DNA of 64,000 bases from Baylisascaris procyonis. Lineage: Eukaryota; Nematoda; Chromadorea; Rhabditida; Ascarididae. The notes below the pieces were generated by a model. That model was given only the letters and a program-made list of their open reading frames with translations. It did no database searches and was not told where the DNA came from. This document shows, piece by piece, positions 61,501-64,000 of this stretch (the stretch's first letter is position 1; each line of letters begins with the position of its first letter). The position numbers were made by a program, and so were the translations under genes. The DNA is taken from the NCBI GenBank assembly GCA_037389465.1, contig JAZARR010000230.1, positions 930,001-994,000 on the forward strand. Reading direction: 5' to 3'.

Positions 61501-64000
61501 TTATAGCAATTCGAACTTTTCAAAAAAAAAAAAAAAAAAAAAAGATGTCGCACCAGAAAAAATATTCTAAATTGTTTTTATTGTCATTGTTGTGTTAGCC
61601 TGAAAGCTATTTCTTGCAAATATCGTTAATGCATCCATACCTCTTTCTTTATCTATAGCTGAACTATTCATGATCACTAATATTCGTTATGTTTCCCTCT
61701 TCCTTATTATTCTTATTCAAGTGTTATTTTTATTTTCTTATCTGATTGTTTGTTTTTTTTTTTTTTTGTTTTTTTATATTTCCCAATTTAATTAAATAAT
61801 TGAATTAAATAAAAATAAATAAATTATATAAAAGCGAATAAGAGATAAGCATAATGCGATGAAATTTTTCATAAAGCGATAAAAATATTTTTTATGCACT
61901 AAGTACTACATAGAAATTGAATGAATAGCGTAGCAAAATAAAACCGGAACACCATTATAGACGCAAATATAGAGCTTTTTACGTAACCTTTTAGCCATAG
62001 GAAATAAACAACGCATAAATAATGGTGATGTTTTATGCGCAGCAACACAATAACACAACAAATTAGTGCACAACCACTAGCGAACATCTAAAAACGAAAA
62101 CAAAAAATTTCTAAGCAAATAATTCCATAGCGTAAGCTCTGATTTTTCAAGTTAGAAGAATCCAAATGAACAAGAAGAAGAGAAACCTAGAATACGAGGG
62201 GATATTAAAATCAAATAAAAAGCCTTTAAAAAAAAATTAAGAATTGCACAAATATTATAGAATTATAGAATAATCGCCAAAAAAAACTTGAAATTTCCTT
62301 CTCAAATGTCATCATTTTTAGTCGAAATTAATGAGTCATAAATATTAATTAAAAATAGAGAGTAGTGAATTATACGTCTATGATTGATTCGAATAGTAAT
62401 GAAAATGATGCAAACACCGAAATATATGCTTATCTAGAAGAACTTGAACTATTACCGAAAAAAATTTCTAGCAAAAACTAATATTCGATGAGCATATTTT
62501 AATTAAATAAACATATTTTCGAATGTAGATGATAAAATATGAGTGAAAATATGAAAAAAAACTATACAATTTAAAAAAATGTTGCCTAAAACCTACTGAC
62601 CGCTTATATAAGCTAGCTCGAACGCCTATGTATATTTGTGATTACTAAAAACCAGTTAAATCTACTATTTAAAAAAAAATGATTACAAAAATGCTTTTTA
62701 ATCGTTTATTGAGATAATTCAACCCGCTAAATTACTTTAATGAAAGTATAAAACGATTGCATAGATCATTCAGCTTTACTCTTTGCATAAATTAACATTG
62801 ATTGTAATCAATAATTGCAAATATTCTCTCGGCTTTATTGGATGGTGCAAACACGTTTCCCACGAAATCAAAACGTTGTGCCTAAGCACTCTCACATCGA
62901 TGCAATCGGGCGTTTTGCACGTACCGCTTATTCAACCATATTGCCATTAAACGATTTTTGAATAAGGATTAGATGGGGTAATGAAGCATGCAATTCGTAT
63001 AAATGGTTTTAATACTTATAAGGGTTTATTACTTATTTAGTTTACTTATATGGTTTTCTAACCACTTATATAACGAAAACAGGAAATGGTTAGTTCAACT
63101 ACCAGAAATCTGATGCACTCTCTCTCAAGCTATAAAATAGACGCACTCTGAGGGAATTGAGCTGAAGTAGCTGTGAAATAGTTACGGTAGAGCCAAAGGG
63201 TAACGATACATTAAAGATTATAGGATCATACATATGATTACAACATTACTTTTGAAGATAGAAAACATAATATTAAAAACTTTATGCAAATATGTAGTAG
63301 ATGATTGTTATCTAATGAAGAAATAAGAGCTTTTTGAATCTAATTTCAAATATCGTTTAGATTAGAAATGATAGATTAATGAGCTAAAGATGAATGAAAT
63401 TGTTCCGTATATCATATGAAATTTGCATAAAAACTAACGATCGTACGATTAAAAAAATTAAAAATGCAATGCGAAATTTGCATAAGATTTAACTATTCAA
63501 AGTACAATTTGAAGTTGATCTATCGAATCGGAAGTTGTCTGAAGAGCTTTAGATTATCATGGACTGAAGTCAAATTTGTTTAGGTACTAAGAAATCCATA
63601 GGATTTTTATTCAATTTTTTCCTTGTTACTGCACAAATGCTTTACGTTGGACTCTAAAGCCAGCTATGTTTGAGGTCTAAGGGAACTTTAATTTTATAGT
63701 GCAATGCTCAACTGGATAAAAATACGAAAGATTCGCGTATTCTCACTTAGAGATTTATGAGGATTTGCTGAACGAAAGTTCATGAGCCCCCGGGCCTAGG
63801 CTTCAGTGTACGCCAGATCGAGACGTTGAGATTCATGAGCCTAAGGACGATGGAATCTCAAGCGGTCGACTTAACTCTGGAAATAGCGTAAATATGGTCT
63901 GATGATGGCACTTAGAAGAAAATACATATGATTTCGATTGTGAGAATCTATGCTCTTCATCTTATACGAATAGATATGCGAGGAATTGAGAAATAAAATT

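Larger units (their letters stand above)
52431..64000. other. Intergenic region, no supported gene
   Basis: About 11.5 kb upstream of the long globin start. I found no exons with family resemblance on either strand and no tRNA or rRNA signatures. It may contain the promoter and any non-coding first exons of the long globin transcript. Besides three TA tracts it holds A and T runs and many ATTTGCATA-type words, which are frequent throughout the window. Confidence 0.55.

Overview
The window reads as nuclear DNA of a nematode, probably a chromadorean. It is AT-rich, introns end in TTTTCAG or close variants, genes are split into many small exons, acceptor sites sit a few bases upstream of start codons in the manner of spliced-leader addition, and one gene encodes a cuticlin-type zona pellucida (ZP) protein. 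The exact genus cannot be read from the sequence. The region is gene-poor: four genes in 64 kb, with long introns carrying many (TA)n microsatellites. I built the gene models by hand from homology, GT/AG sites and reading-phase bookkeeping. All internal junctions of the last three genes keep frame.

Layout. (1) 933-1889, plus strand: the last three exons of a PCID2/Thp1-type PCI-domain protein (TREX-2 mRNA export). Its 5' part is not resolved. (2) 1890-3852: convergent intergenic region with a 27-bp minisatellite and an 18-base G run. (3) 3853-10540, minus strand: a complete ten-exon HDHD5/CECR5-type HAD hydrolase, 412 residues, with a mitochondrial-presequence-like N-terminus. (4) 10541-22447: about 12 kb with no gene I can defend, holding hairpins, microsatellites and a few coding-looking small ORFs. 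(5) 22448-28328, plus strand: a complete eleven-exon ZP-domain cuticlin-like membrane protein, 412 residues. (6) 28329-30643: no supported gene. (7) 30644-52416, minus strand: a nematode globin gene with two alternative 5' ends. One starts at 52416 through three Arg/Ser/Ala-rich exons; the other starts at 40839 from a single exon. Both splice in the same phase onto the same common exons, giving predicted proteins of 532 and 434 residues. The intron before its last exon holds a roughly 600-bp CACGTG-rich tract of mostly alternating purine/pyrimidine. (8) 52417-64000: no supported gene, only microsatellites.

The four genes show no operon arrangement and no shared pathway (mRNA export, organelle HAD hydrolase, cuticle, heme protein). 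The most interesting item is the globin gene: a globin core embedded in long low-complexity extensions, apparent alternative first exons, and an intronic tract loaded with ACGTG cores.
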